Source: Streptococcus parasanguinis CC87K (GTDB taxonomy: Bacteria; Bacillota; Bacilli; Lactobacillales; Streptococcaceae). Taken from it: DNA of 64,000 bases. This document shows, piece after piece, positions 16,634 through 25,247 of this stretch (position 1 is its first letter; every line of letters starts with the position of its first letter). Below the pieces are notes generated by a model, which searched no databases, was not told where the DNA came from, and worked only from the letters and a program-made list of their open reading frames with translations. A program made the translations under genes and the position numbers. The DNA lies in NCBI RefSeq assembly GCF_000507765.1, contig NZ_KI669403.1, positions 62,001 through 126,000 of the forward strand, given 5' to 3'.

Positions 16634-17497
16634 ATGAACTATCAATTTACCATTCCACAATCCTTTCCCCAAATGACTGTGAAAGAGCTCCTTGAAGACT
16701 ACTTCCTCATCCCCCGTAAGATCCGGCATTTTTTACGGGTCAAAAAACACGTCTTGGTGAATGGAGAGACCATCAACTGGCAGAGCCCCGTTCAAAAAGG
16801 GGATCAGATCCGGCTGATCTTTGACGCAGACGATTACCCTGAAAAAGAGCTCCCAGAAGGAGACCCCAGTCTCGTCGAAGAACTCTATCAGGATGAGCAC
16901 GTCATCATCGTCAATAAGCCCGAAGGCATGAAAACCCATGCCAACGAACCGATGGAAATTGCTCTTCTCAACCATGTTTCCAGCTATGTTGGATCCACCT
17001 GCTACGTCGTGCACCGGTTAGATAAGGAAACCAGCGGAGCGATTTTATTTGCCAAGAATCCTTTTATTCTGCCTATACTCAACCGAATTTTGGAAGATAA
17101 AAAAATCCAACGCGAGTACTGGGCCTTGATCCAAGGAAATTTAGCGCAAAAAACTATCGTCTACAAGGATAAAATCGGACGCGATCGCCACGATCGGCGC
17201 AAGCGCCTGGTCGATCCACGAAAAGGTCAGTATGCAGAAACTCAGGTGACGCAACTGAAAAAAATCGGGCGAAACAGCCTGGTCAAATGCCAACTCAAGA
17301 CAGGGCGCACCCATCAGATCCGGGTCCATCTCTCCCATCATGGGCACCCGATTGTCGGGGATCCTCTCTATAACCCTGCACGCGGAGAGCGACTCATGCT
17401 CCATGCCCACCGCTTGACCTTCACTAATCCATTAACGCTTGAAACCATACAAGTTGAGGCGCCTTCCAAGAGTTTTGAAGAAGGATTGGGAGACTAA
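16634..17497 (+). CDS. RluA-family 23S rRNA/tRNA pseudouridine synthase
   Basis: 287 residues. An N-terminal S4-like RNA-binding region (about 14-75) precedes the catalytic domain with motif HRLDKETSGAILFAKN (about 131-146, catalytic Asp in RLDKETSG). LKTGRTHQIRVHLSHHGHPIVGDPLY near residues 219-244 completes the RluA/RluD signature. It isomerises specific uridines in structured RNA; the target site cannot be told from sequence. Divergent from pbp2a, and like it lacking any ribosome binding site between promoter and start codon. Convergent with the CHAP gene. Confidence 0.92.
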   Translation: MNYQFTIPQSFPQMTVKELLEDYFLIPRKIRHFLRVKKHVLVNGETINWQSPVQKGDQIRLIFDADDYPEKELPEGDPSLVEELYQDEHVIIVNKPEGMKTHANEPMEIALLNHVSSYVGSTCYVVHRLDKETSGAILFAKNPFILPILNRILEDKKIQREYWALIQGNLAQKTIVYKDKIGRDRHDRRKRLVDPRKGQYAETQVTQLKKIGRNSLVKCQLKTGRTHQIRVHLSHHGHPIVGDPLYNPARGERLMLHAHRLTFTNPLTLETIQVEAPSKSFEEGLGD

Positions 17498-17510
17498 AAA
17501 AGAAGCCACA
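17496..17510 (+). repeat. 15-bp direct duplication flanking repeat copy C (left)
   Basis: AAAAAAGAAGCCACA, identical to 17770-17784 on the other side of copy C. The left copy is followed by GGATTCTTTT and looks like a bidirectional terminator for the preceding gene. Confidence 0.8.
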
Positions 17511-17543
17511 GGATTCTTTTAGATTGAAGACAAAGTCATATTA

Positions 17544-17680
17544 AAAACTTTCCTTAGGTAAGTACGGACGTCAGCGAACTTCTACGAAGTTCCATGACTA
17601 ATTATTGAGCCTAAGGTCTCAATAATTCCGAGTGCCTGAATCGTTATTGTTTCAGGCACTTTACTCACTGCGTAAAGTCT
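17544..17680 (-). repeat. structured intergenic element, copy C
   Basis: 137 nt, inverted relative to the 60960 copy. Hairpins AGTGCCTGAA/TTCAGGCACT and AATTATTGAG/CTCAATAATT (loop ACCTTAGG), and GAACTTC/GAAGTTC are present. An adjoining AGATTGAAGACAAAGTC (17520-17536) extends the similarity beyond the terminal repeat. The remainder of the 467-base gap is an AT-rich stretch (17681-17769) and the family 2 element that follows. Confidence 0.85.
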
Positions 17681-17784
17681 CCAGTCATTATCGAATAATT
17701 CAAAAGATAAAAATCATTTAAAACAATTGACAGAATCTCTCATTTTATTTTAAAAACTTATCTGCATTCAAAAAAGAAGCCACA

Positions 17785-17962
17785 AAAAGAGGCTGGACAA
17801 AAACTGTTCAGCCTTTTTATATTTGATAGAAATAACTGTATGACGCAGTGGTTGATTGGCATCTTTGTTCGCTTTTTAAGCTCCAAAGATGACCTAATCA
17901 ACTGTGCGGGGGTGGGAAGACGAACTCTTTTTAACTAGTCAGAGTTCTTTCCCACTCCCTTT
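17785..17962. repeat. inverted-repeat intergenic element, family 2, copy 2
   Basis: Starts with a terminator-like hairpin (AGGCTG...CAGCCTTTTTAT, about 17790-17815). It then carries the GACGCAGTGGTTGATT...AATCAACTGTGCGG inverted repeat around a GCATCTTTGTTCGC module, and ends TTTCCCACTCCCTTTTT beside the CHAP gene stop codon. Confidence 0.75.
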
Positions 17963-17965
17963 TTA

Positions 17966-20416
17966 TTATTGATAGCGAGGGGTTGCAAATCCACGGATAT
18001 TGCCATGTCCGATTCGGTAGGTATTGCGACGGACTTGGTTGTTGGAGTTTCCTTCAATGGTATGAATGATCCCATTTGAGACGCTCTCGACAATTCCTAT
18101 GTGATCCGCAAAGCCATTATTTTGTTGGCTATTTTGATCCCAGTTAAAGGTGATGATGTCCCCTGCTTTTGGTGTAGTGGTACCATCTTCATTCCAGATG
18201 CCCAAGCGTTTGAAGATCTGGATGTGACGTTCGACTCCACATTCACGACCAATCAAACCACTCAAACCTTCCCGCTGGAAGACTGTTGTGACAAAGATAT
18301 CACACCAGTCATCGGTCGTCTTCACTGCATAACCAACCGGAAGCGGTTTGACACTGTTATAATCATTGACCAATTGTTGGTGAGCTGCAGTTCCGCCACG
18401 AACGCCCACTAGACTAGCTGCTGCCCGTAAGACACGGTCCCGTTGTCCATTCGTTACACGAGGACTAAAAGCAGTTTGATCTACTGTCGCACGGGGATGA
18501 AGGGCTGTTTGACCAAGGTTAAAGCCTTCAACGCCACCATCGACATAATCCACATAGACGTGAGTGGTATAGTTGCCTGATTGGTACTGGTGATTTGCTG
18601 CAGAGACCTGCACTTCTGTATGCATTCCAGAAGGTGCTGTTGAATACCAGAAAAGATTTTCTTGGTGTGCTTGAGACCAGGCTGCGACACGGATGTTCTT
18701 AATCCGACGGCCCTGAGGCGCTTGATCCACCGTTACCGTATAGGTTCCAGCACCAGAATTGACATTCTTGATCCCTGTTTGTGTCTTCGTCTGGGCATTT
18801 CGGAACTCAACTTCTGTAGTCGTTGAACCGACACCCACACGAGAACCATCATTTTGAATATAGTAAAGGTGAATATGGTACTTACCAGTAGAGTTTTTGT
18901 GGTCGCTCGCTTTGACCGATACCTTGTAGTCTCCATTTGATTGGCGAGTCGCTTCATACCAGCGAATATCGTCTTGGCCGTCCTTATCAGACCAAGTAGG
19001 GACTTGTACAGTTCGCACACCTTTAGGGCTGTATACATCCTTGATAATGACGTCAAAAGTACCCGCATCCTTGTTGTTGTTTTGGATTAAGAGACTAGCA
19101 GTTGGACGTGATTGATTTTTGAAATCAATAAAGGCTTTTTTGACAAACTTGTTTTGGCCTTTGGCATCCACATAGAAAACTTGCGCTTCATACTGGCCAT
19201 CAGCGTTTTCGTGGTCACTAGCTTTGGCTGTTACAGTATATGAACCGTCTGCTTGACGTGTCGGAGTGTACCAGATGATATCTTTCATCCCATTGGCATG
19301 AGACCAGAATGGAATCTTCACTTCTTTATAACCATCGAAACCTTGGAGGTTCTTAGCTGTAATAGTGAAAGTCCCGTCTGACTCTGATTTTGTAATGGTC
19401 AGATCAGCAGATGGTTTAGGAGCTGTGTAATCGATAAAGGCTTTCTTGACAAACTTGTTTTGGCCTTGGGCATCCACATAGAAAACTTGCGCTTCATACT
19501 GGCCATCAGCGTTTTCGTGGTCACTAGCTTTGGCTGTTACAGTATATGAACCGTCTGCTTGACGTGTCGGAGTGTACCAGATGATATCTTTCATCCCATT
19601 GGCATGAGACCAGAACGGAATCTTCACTTCCTTGTAGCTGTCGAAGCCTTGAAGGTTCTTAGCTGTAATGGTAAAGGTGCCGTCTGACTCTGATTTTGTA
19701 ATGGTCAGATCAGCAGATGGTTTAGGAGCTGTGTAATCGATAAAGGCTTTCTTAACAAACTTGTTTTGGCCTTTAGCATCCACATAGAAAACTTGCGCTT
19801 CATATTTGCCATCAGCGTTTTCGTGGTCACTAGCTTTGGCTGTTACAGTATAAGAACCATCTGCTTGGCGACTTGGAGTGTACCAGATGATGTCTTTCAT
19901 CCCATTGGCATGAGACCAGAATGGAATCTTCACTTCTTCATAACCATCCAAGCCTTGAAGATTCTTAGCCGTAATGGTGAAGGTGCCGTCTGACTCTGAT
20001 TTTGCAATAGTCAAATCTGCAGAAACTGGAGATTCCTGTTGAGGAACACTCTCATTTCTTGCTGCTACCACTCGTGCGCGTGCGCCATATGGTGCACGAC
20101 TAGCTACCACAGCTGGTGCTGGTTGCTCTGATACAACCTTGTCGCTAGTGCCCTTGTCAGAAGACTGGTTATTGCTAAGAGTCGGTGTGACAGGTGCTGC
20201 CTCTGTTGCAACGGTATTTTCTGTCTGAATACCTTTCTCAACTACTACTCCTTCGCTCACGGTATTCTGTGCTTCTGATGAAGTTGTTGCAACGACAGCT
20301 GATGTATTTTCTGGTATTTGATCAGACGCATGTTGCTCATCGGCTTTGACTTGTTGTGTCGAGAAAGCCAACAAAACGGCTGTCCCAGCATAAAAAATAA
20401 GATCTTTCTTTTTCAT
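17966..20416 (-). CDS. secreted CHAP-domain wall hydrolase with five Bsp-like repeats
   Basis: 816 residues. Signal peptide 1-25 (MKKKDLIFYAGTAVLLAF, cleavage near VKA-DE) and a Thr/Ser/Ala/Val-rich linker (26-130). Then five repeats of about 95 residues (133-229, 235-331, 337-433, 438-540, 545-637) resembling GBS_Bsp-like repeats; the first three are almost identical. The C-terminal domain (about 655-816) is CHAP-like, with probable catalytic C705 (DDWCDIF) and H772 (ADHIGIVE) and a following Glu/Asn. It would act as an amidase or endopeptidase on peptidoglycan. It shares its signal peptide and repeats with the next gene, from which it was probably derived in part. No LPXTG motif. Confidence 0.88.
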   Translation of the reverse strand: MKKKDLIFYAGTAVLLAFSTQQVKADEQHASDQIPENTSAVVATTSSEAQNTVSEGVVVEKGIQTENTVATEAAPVTPTLSNNQSSDKGTSDKVVSEQPAPAVVASRAPYGARARVVAARNESVPQQESPVSADLTIAKSESDGTFTITAKNLQGLDGYEEVKIPFWSHANGMKDIIWYTPSRQADGSYTVTAKASDHENADGKYEAQVFYVDAKGQNKFVKKAFIDYTAPKPSADLTITKSESDGTFTITAKNLQGFDSYKEVKIPFWSHANGMKDIIWYTPTRQADGSYTVTAKASDHENADGQYEAQVFYVDAQGQNKFVKKAFIDYTAPKPSADLTITKSESDGTFTITAKNLQGFDGYKEVKIPFWSHANGMKDIIWYTPTRQADGSYTVTAKASDHENADGQYEAQVFYVDAKGQNKFVKKAFIDFKNQSRPTASLLIQNNNKDAGTFDVIIKDVYSPKGVRTVQVPTWSDKDGQDDIRWYEATRQSNGDYKVSVKASDHKNSTGKYHIHLYYIQNDGSRVGVGSTTTEVEFRNAQTKTQTGIKNVNSGAGTYTVTVDQAPQGRRIKNIRVAAWSQAHQENLFWYSTAPSGMHTEVQVSAANHQYQSGNYTTHVYVDYVDGGVEGFNLGQTALHPRATVDQTAFSPRVTNGQRDRVLRAAASLVGVRGGTAAHQQLVNDYNSVKPLPVGYAVKTTDDWCDIFVTTVFQREGLSGLIGRECGVERHIQIFKRLGIWNEDGTTTPKAGDIITFNWDQNSQQNNGFADHIGIVESVSNGIIHTIEGNSNNQVRRNTYRIGHGNIRGFATPRYQ

Positions 20417-20462
20417 GTATCTTCCTTACAATTTTTTATACGGATTGTACCCACATAGTAGT

Positions 20463-20468
20463 ATTATA
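20463..20468 (-). promoter_or_regulatory. -10 box of the CHAP gene
   Basis: Extended TGCTATAAT, about 47 bases before the ATG. Only a weak -35 (TTTCTT) lies 17 bases upstream. Confidence 0.6.
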
Positions 20469-20526
20469 GCACAAACCGCCGGATCAAGAAACAATATCGT
20501 GAGAAGAATCCTATTTTTAAAGAAAA

Positions 20527-20549
20527 CAGAAGGCCAGATTGGCCTTCTG
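20527..20549 (-). terminator. terminator after the GH25/C39 gene
   Basis: CAGAAGGCCA/TGGCCTTCTG with a 3-base loop, followed by TTTTCTTT on the minus strand. Confidence 0.8.
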
Positions 20550-20555
20550 ATTAGC

Positions 20556-23500
20556 TTATGCAAAAATTGAGAAGAAAGGTGCTCCAAGCTTGTTATCCAT
20601 CGGGTCCTTACTCTTAATAGAGTGAAGATAATTGATAGAGTACCAGCCGTTGTTGCCGCTATTATATGGATCGCGAACATAGGTTCTTCCATTATCATAA
20701 CCATGCAAGACCAATTCATGAGTATAAGGATCACTAGTAAATTGGCTATTACCTACTGCAGCAAGTACATGCTTGCCAGCCATGAGGGCTTCTGCAATGC
20801 CTCCAGCTCCATTAATCAATTGGCTCTTCAATCCCCAGTTACGAGTGGCAGCTACAATCCCATCAGAATCTGTTCCTGCTTCACCTTTGTTGAATGAATC
20901 AGTATTGTTGTAGAGATAATCAGCTACTGTTGTTGGCAAAATAGTTCTACCTAGGATATCTGTAAAGGTCATAGCAAGAGAGGTTGGCACACAACCTGAC
21001 TGATCGACATTGCTCACACCGTAATATTTCCCAGCCCAACGAGGATCCCGTTGAGAATAATAGGTTGTTTGTGGATTCACCTTTTGATTTCGTGGAGACA
21101 AGGCTGTCTGACCGAGGTTAAAACCTTCAACTCCCCCATCTTTGTAGTCTACATAGACGTGAGTGGTATAGTTGCCCGCTTCATTACCGTGATTATTGGC
21201 AGAGACAGTGATCTCTGTGTGCATACCTGTCGGCGTTGCGGAATACCAGTAAAGATTTTCTTGGTGCGCTTTCGACCAAGCTGCGACACGAATATTCTTA
21301 ATCTGACGTCCCTGAGGTGCTTGATCTACAGCTACTGTATAAGTCCCGTTCGTTGCATTGACATTCTTGATAGCAGCTTGCGTCTTGGTCATGGCATTTC
21401 TAACTTCTACGTCTGTAGTAGTGGTACCAATACCGATCCGAGATCCATCATTTTGAATGTAATAAAGGTGAACATGGTACTTACCAGTAGAGTTCTTGTG
21501 ATCGCTTGCTTTGACTGATACCTTGTAATCTCCGTTCGCTTGGCGTGTTGCTTCATACCAGCGAATATCGTCTTGGCCATCCTTATCAGACCAAGTAGGG
21601 ACTTGCACAGTCTGCACCCCTTTAGGGCTGTAGACATCCTTGATGATAACATCAAATGTTCCTGTATCCTTATTGTTGTTTTGGATCAAGAGAGTGCCGG
21701 TTGGACGAGATTGATTTTTGTAATCAATAAAGGCTTTCTTGACAAACTTGTTTTGGCCTTTAGCATCCACATAGAAAACTTGCGCTTCGTACTTGCCATC
21801 AGCGTTTTCGTGGTCACTAGCCTTGGCCGTTACAGTATATGAGCCATCTGCTTGACGAGTCGGAGTATACCAGATGATATCCTTCATCCCATTGGCATGA
21901 GACCAGAATGGAATCTTCACTTCCTTGTAGCCATCGAAGCCTTGAAGGTTCTTAGCTGTGATGGTGAAGGTGCCGTCTTTTTCTGATTTTGTAATGGTCA
22001 GATCAGCAGATGGTTTAGAAGCTGTGTAATCGATAAAGGCTTTCTTGACAAACTTGTTTTGTCCGTTAGCATCCACATAGAAAACTTGCGCTTCGTATTT
22101 GCCATCAGCGTTTTCGTGGTCACTGGCTTTGGCCGTTACAGTATAAGAACCGTCTGCTTGACGAGTTGGCGTGTACCAGATGATGTCTTTCATCCCATTG
22201 GCATGAGACCAGAATGGAATCTTCACTTCCTTGTAGCCATCGAAGCCTTGAAGATTCTTAGCCGTGATGGTGAAGGTGCCGTCTTTTTCTGATTTTGTAA
22301 TGGTCAGATCAGCTGCGACAGCATTGGCCGGTTTTGTCGCCGTATAATCGATAAAGGCCTTTTTCACAAATTTGTTTTGACCTTGGGCATCCACATAGAA
22401 GACCTGTGCTTCATACTTGCCATCAGCATTTTCGTGGTCACTGGCTTTGGCTGTTACGGTATAAGAACCATCTGCTTGACGACTTGGAGTGTACCAGATG
22501 ATGTCTTTCATGCCATTCGCATGAGACCAGAATGGAATCTTCACTTCCTTGTAGCCATCGAAGCCTTGAAGGTTCTTAGCTGTAATGGTGAAGGTACCGT
22601 CTTTTTCTGATTTTGCAATAGTCAAATCAGCTGATACTGGTGTCTGATTTTTCTTTCCAATGGCTACTGTCGTCGTTGTTCCGCCCACACCCGTCATTTG
22701 TCCATTATTCTGAACATAGTAAAGATGGACATTGTAAAGACCGGTTGAGTTTTTATGGTCCGCTGCTTTTACATTGACGGTATAGGTCCCATTTGCTTGA
22801 CGATTGGCTGTATACCAAACAAGGTCATCTTGACCGCCTGTTTCTGACCAGATCGGTACAGAAACGGTTCGAACTCCATTTGGTGCCTTGACATTTGAAA
22901 TGACAACGTCAAAGCGGCCCGTCATAGTATCGTTATTGACAATGTCAATCTTCCCACTTAAGCTGCCTTCTGTTGGATCCGCTGCAGGTTTTGCGTTCGC
23001 TGTAAAGCGACCGGTATAGTCTACACTGTGGTCAAAGAGGTGTTTTCCTGGAAGCAATTCCGCTTGAGAAGTGAACTGCCAGGCGCCAGCTTTCCCATTG
23101 TAACGCAAACTTTTCGCATCATTTACAGATAATTTTGGAGAAGGGTATTGGGCAACCCAGAAATTTTGAAGGCCAAATTGAGCGGTGTTGACAGGACCTT
23201 TCTTGCGAAGATTGTTTTCATCCAACCAGCTAGCACTGGTGTAGAACATCAAGTTGCTGTAGCCATTTTTACGCATTTCGTCCGCCCAAGCTTGGGTGTT
23301 GCGGTTAATGTTTGGCTGCATCTTGGCATCCTCAAAGTCATTGACCATGAGGGTGTTCTTTGGAAGATTCAAGCGTTGCGCTGCTGCGATATAGAACCGT
23401 GCTTCTGCACGCGCTGCTTCCTCAGAAGTATAGCGTGAGAAGTGGTAGGTCGATACTTGCAGACCCGCAGCTTGTGCATTACGAATTTGGTTCTCCGCAT

Positions 23501-24035
23501 TCGGGTTCTTGTACCAAGTGTCTTCTGTCAATTTGACAACGACAACGACACCGCCTACACCTTTATTAGCTAGGGTACGGTAGTCGCCTATACTAATGTC
23601 TCCGTTATGGCTACTCACATCAACGAATGATTTTGGCTGAACCGCTACATCTGTTGAGCGACCAGCAGGAGCGTGAGCGCCTGTGTTAAAGAAGGTCGTG
23701 CTTCCTGCATCAGACGGAAGAGGAGTTTCCTCTTTCTCAGTAGTCGATACTTCTGTAGCTTTCTCTACAGATGAGGTTCCACTTTCTGAAGCCGCGACCT
23801 TGCTCGCAGGTGCTACAGACTGTTCAGTCACATTTGCTGGTGCTGCATAGTTGCTTGCGACAGGTGCTACCGACTTTTCAGCAACGGCTACTTCTGGCGC
23901 TTTTTCAGCTTGGACTTGGTTGCCTTCAGTAGTAGCGGCCTCGTTTGAAACCAGCTCATCTGCACGGACTCCCTGAGCAGAAACAGCCATCAAGACTGCC
24001 GCTCCGGCATAAAAAATAAGATCTTTCTTTTTCAT
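20556..24035 (-). CDS. secreted two-enzyme wall hydrolase: GH25 lysozyme, six Bsp-like repeats, C39-like peptidase
   Basis: 1159 residues. Signal peptide 1-25 and an Ala/Val/Glu/Ser-rich linker (26-130). The GH25 muramidase (136-345) starts with FVDVSSHNG (D139) and has VNDFED with D233/E235, the expected catalytic acidic pair. Bsp-like repeats lie at about 358-457, 468-565, 575-672, 676-773, 777-880 and 884-975. The C-terminal papain-like domain (988-1140) resembles Peptidase_C39_2, with C1015 (DQSGCVPTSLAM), H1106 (THELVLHGYDNG) and a following Asp (RDPYN). It probably cuts both glycan strands and peptide bonds of the wall. The central repeats match the neighbouring CHAP gene almost exactly. 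Confidence 0.88.
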   Translation of the reverse strand: MKKKDLIFYAGAAVLMAVSAQGVRADELVSNEAATTEGNQVQAEKAPEVAVAEKSVAPVASNYAAPANVTEQSVAPASKVAASESGTSSVEKATEVSTTEKEETPLPSDAGSTTFFNTGAHAPAGRSTDVAVQPKSFVDVSSHNGDISIGDYRTLANKGVGGVVVVVKLTEDTWYKNPNAENQIRNAQAAGLQVSTYHFSRYTSEEAARAEARFYIAAAQRLNLPKNTLMVNDFEDAKMQPNINRNTQAWADEMRKNGYSNLMFYTSASWLDENNLRKKGPVNTAQFGLQNFWVAQYPSPKLSVNDAKSLRYNGKAGAWQFTSQAELLPGKHLFDHSVDYTGRFTANAKPAADPTEGSLSGKIDIVNNDTMTGRFDVVISNVKAPNGVRTVSVPIWSETGGQDDLVWYTANRQANGTYTVNVKAADHKNSTGLYNVHLYYVQNNGQMTGVGGTTTTVAIGKKNQTPVSADLTIAKSEKDGTFTITAKNLQGFDGYKEVKIPFWSHANGMKDIIWYTPSRQADGSYTVTAKASDHENADGKYEAQVFYVDAQGQNKFVKKAFIDYTATKPANAVAADLTITKSEKDGTFTITAKNLQGFDGYKEVKIPFWSHANGMKDIIWYTPTRQADGSYTVTAKASDHENADGKYEAQVFYVDANGQNKFVKKAFIDYTASKPSADLTITKSEKDGTFTITAKNLQGFDGYKEVKIPFWSHANGMKDIIWYTPTRQADGSYTVTAKASDHENADGKYEAQVFYVDAKGQNKFVKKAFIDYKNQSRPTGTLLIQNNNKDTGTFDVIIKDVYSPKGVQTVQVPTWSDKDGQDDIRWYEATRQANGDYKVSVKASDHKNSTGKYHVHLYYIQNDGSRIGIGTTTTDVEVRNAMTKTQAAIKNVNATNGTYTVAVDQAPQGRQIKNIRVAAWSKAHQENLYWYSATPTGMHTEITVSANNHGNEAGNYTTHVYVDYKDGGVEGFNLGQTALSPRNQKVNPQTTYYSQRDPRWAGKYYGVSNVDQSGCVPTSLAMTFTDILGRTILPTTVADYLYNNTDSFNKGEAGTDSDGIVAATRNWGLKSQLINGAGGIAEALMAGKHVLAAVGNSQFTSDPYTHELVLHGYDNGRTYVRDPYNSGNNGWYSINYLHSIKSKDPMDNKLGAPFFSIFA

Positions 24036-24150
24036 ATAAACTTCCCTTTATACAAATTTTATACGTTAATCATTTTACCACACGGTTTCAGCGATGAAAA
24101 GTTTTATAAGGCAAATTTTTAAAATTAGTGATATTTTTTTGAAAAACTAA

Positions 24151-24175
24151 AAAAGAAGTCTGTCTGACTTCTTTT
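24151..24175 (-). terminator. terminator at the end of the polysaccharide operon
   Basis: AAAAGAAGTC/GACTTCTTTT with a 5-base loop, followed on the minus strand by a T-rich tract. It lies right after the last operon gene. Confidence 0.8.
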
Positions 24176-24179
24176 GATC

Positions 24180-25232
24180 TTATGATAAATGCTTTAAGGC
24201 TGTCTTTAAATAGTGACCATCTCGGATTTCCTGACCAACATGCTTGGCATTGTCTACCAAATCTTGGTAATCGGCATCTGAAAGATTGTCGATTGTCTCC
24301 TTCAAGTCATGAAGAGACTCCACTGCAATCCCACAGCCCTTCTCAAGCACAAAGTGAGACAAGGCTGACTGTTTCCACACCACCAGCGGGAAACCCGATG
24401 CTAAATAAAGCGAAGCCTTGTGCGAGTTGTTGTAGCGAAGGTACTCGCCAAAGACACCACTACAGGTTTCCGCACTATCCCCATCCCAGACAAGCCCAAA
24501 ACCACCCTCAAGGGCTGCAGGAAGCTCATCCGGTAGGAAGGATCCAAAGTAAGTTTCATTCTCTAAAGCTCTACTTTCATCAAAACCAACACCATAGAGA
24601 TTATAGGCAGGTTCTGCAGGAAGACCATAGAGATAACCAGCTTTTTCCTGGGCCAAATTACCTGCCACAATCATCGGCTGGTCTTTTGTTTGGCCACTTT
24701 TCTCTTGGAAATTTGGAATCAAATAGTCGAAAATGCCAAGGCTGACAATCTTATCTTCCGCAATTCCTTTATCCACCAACACAGATTTCATAACCGGGTT
24801 GTGGGCGATGATCCCATCAGCTGCTTTGAGAAAACTTGCTTCTTGAAGGTACATCCGAATTCTGTGTTTTAAAGGTAGTGAAGTCATGTTGGCATGGCGA
24901 AGCACTTCTAGGTCATGAATCAAGAGATAGACTTTAATCCCTCTTTTTTGTGCTTTTTTAACCAAATGGGTTGAGAAAAAACTATGGTGAAGCATTGGAA
25001 ACTGGATCAGCAACTCATCTCCTTGCTTTAGTTGATCCAAGGCTTGACCAAAAGCCTTTGCCTTATGGCGTTGAGCCGCAAGGGTACTCATCTGATACCA
25101 ATTGTCGACAGAAAGGACCAAGGGATGATAGCCTTCTTCTTTCACAATACTTTCTACGTCATTGCGTGCTTTATTTCCTGCGTTCTTTGCGTTGACATCA
25201 TGCAGGAATTCTTCTTTTAAGTAGTATTTCAT
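24180..25232 (-). CDS. glycosyltransferase, probably galactofuranosyl (Gtf3/WefF-like)
   Basis: 350 residues. Resembles the streptococcal nucleotide-sugar transferases seen at the end of receptor-polysaccharide clusters. Visible pattern: an N-terminal domain with NAKNAGNKARNDVE, KVYLLIHDLEVLR and ADGIIAHNPVMKSVL, then a C-terminal GT-B half with LVWDGDSAETCSGVFGEYLRYNNSHKASLYLASGFPLVVWKQSAL, the likely sugar-nucleotide site. It is cytoplasmic, without membrane segments. Its place directly after glf argues for UDP-galactofuranose as donor; this is an inference. Last gene of the operon. Confidence 0.75.
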   Translation of the reverse strand: MKYYLKEEFLHDVNAKNAGNKARNDVESIVKEEGYHPLVLSVDNWYQMSTLAAQRHKAKAFGQALDQLKQGDELLIQFPMLHHSFFSTHLVKKAQKRGIKVYLLIHDLEVLRHANMTSLPLKHRIRMYLQEASFLKAADGIIAHNPVMKSVLVDKGIAEDKIVSLGIFDYLIPNFQEKSGQTKDQPMIVAGNLAQEKAGYLYGLPAEPAYNLYGVGFDESRALENETYFGSFLPDELPAALEGGFGLVWDGDSAETCSGVFGEYLRYNNSHKASLYLASGFPLVVWKQSALSHFVLEKGCGIAVESLHDLKETIDNLSDADYQDLVDNAKHVGQEIRDGHYLKTALKHLS

Positions 25233-25247
25233 AGATTATCGTTTCTC

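Noticed and set aside
19100..22640. Regular DNA repeats of about 290-310 bp
   Set aside because: They are the coding repeats of Bsp-like domains in two hydrolase genes, not a CRISPR array or satellite.
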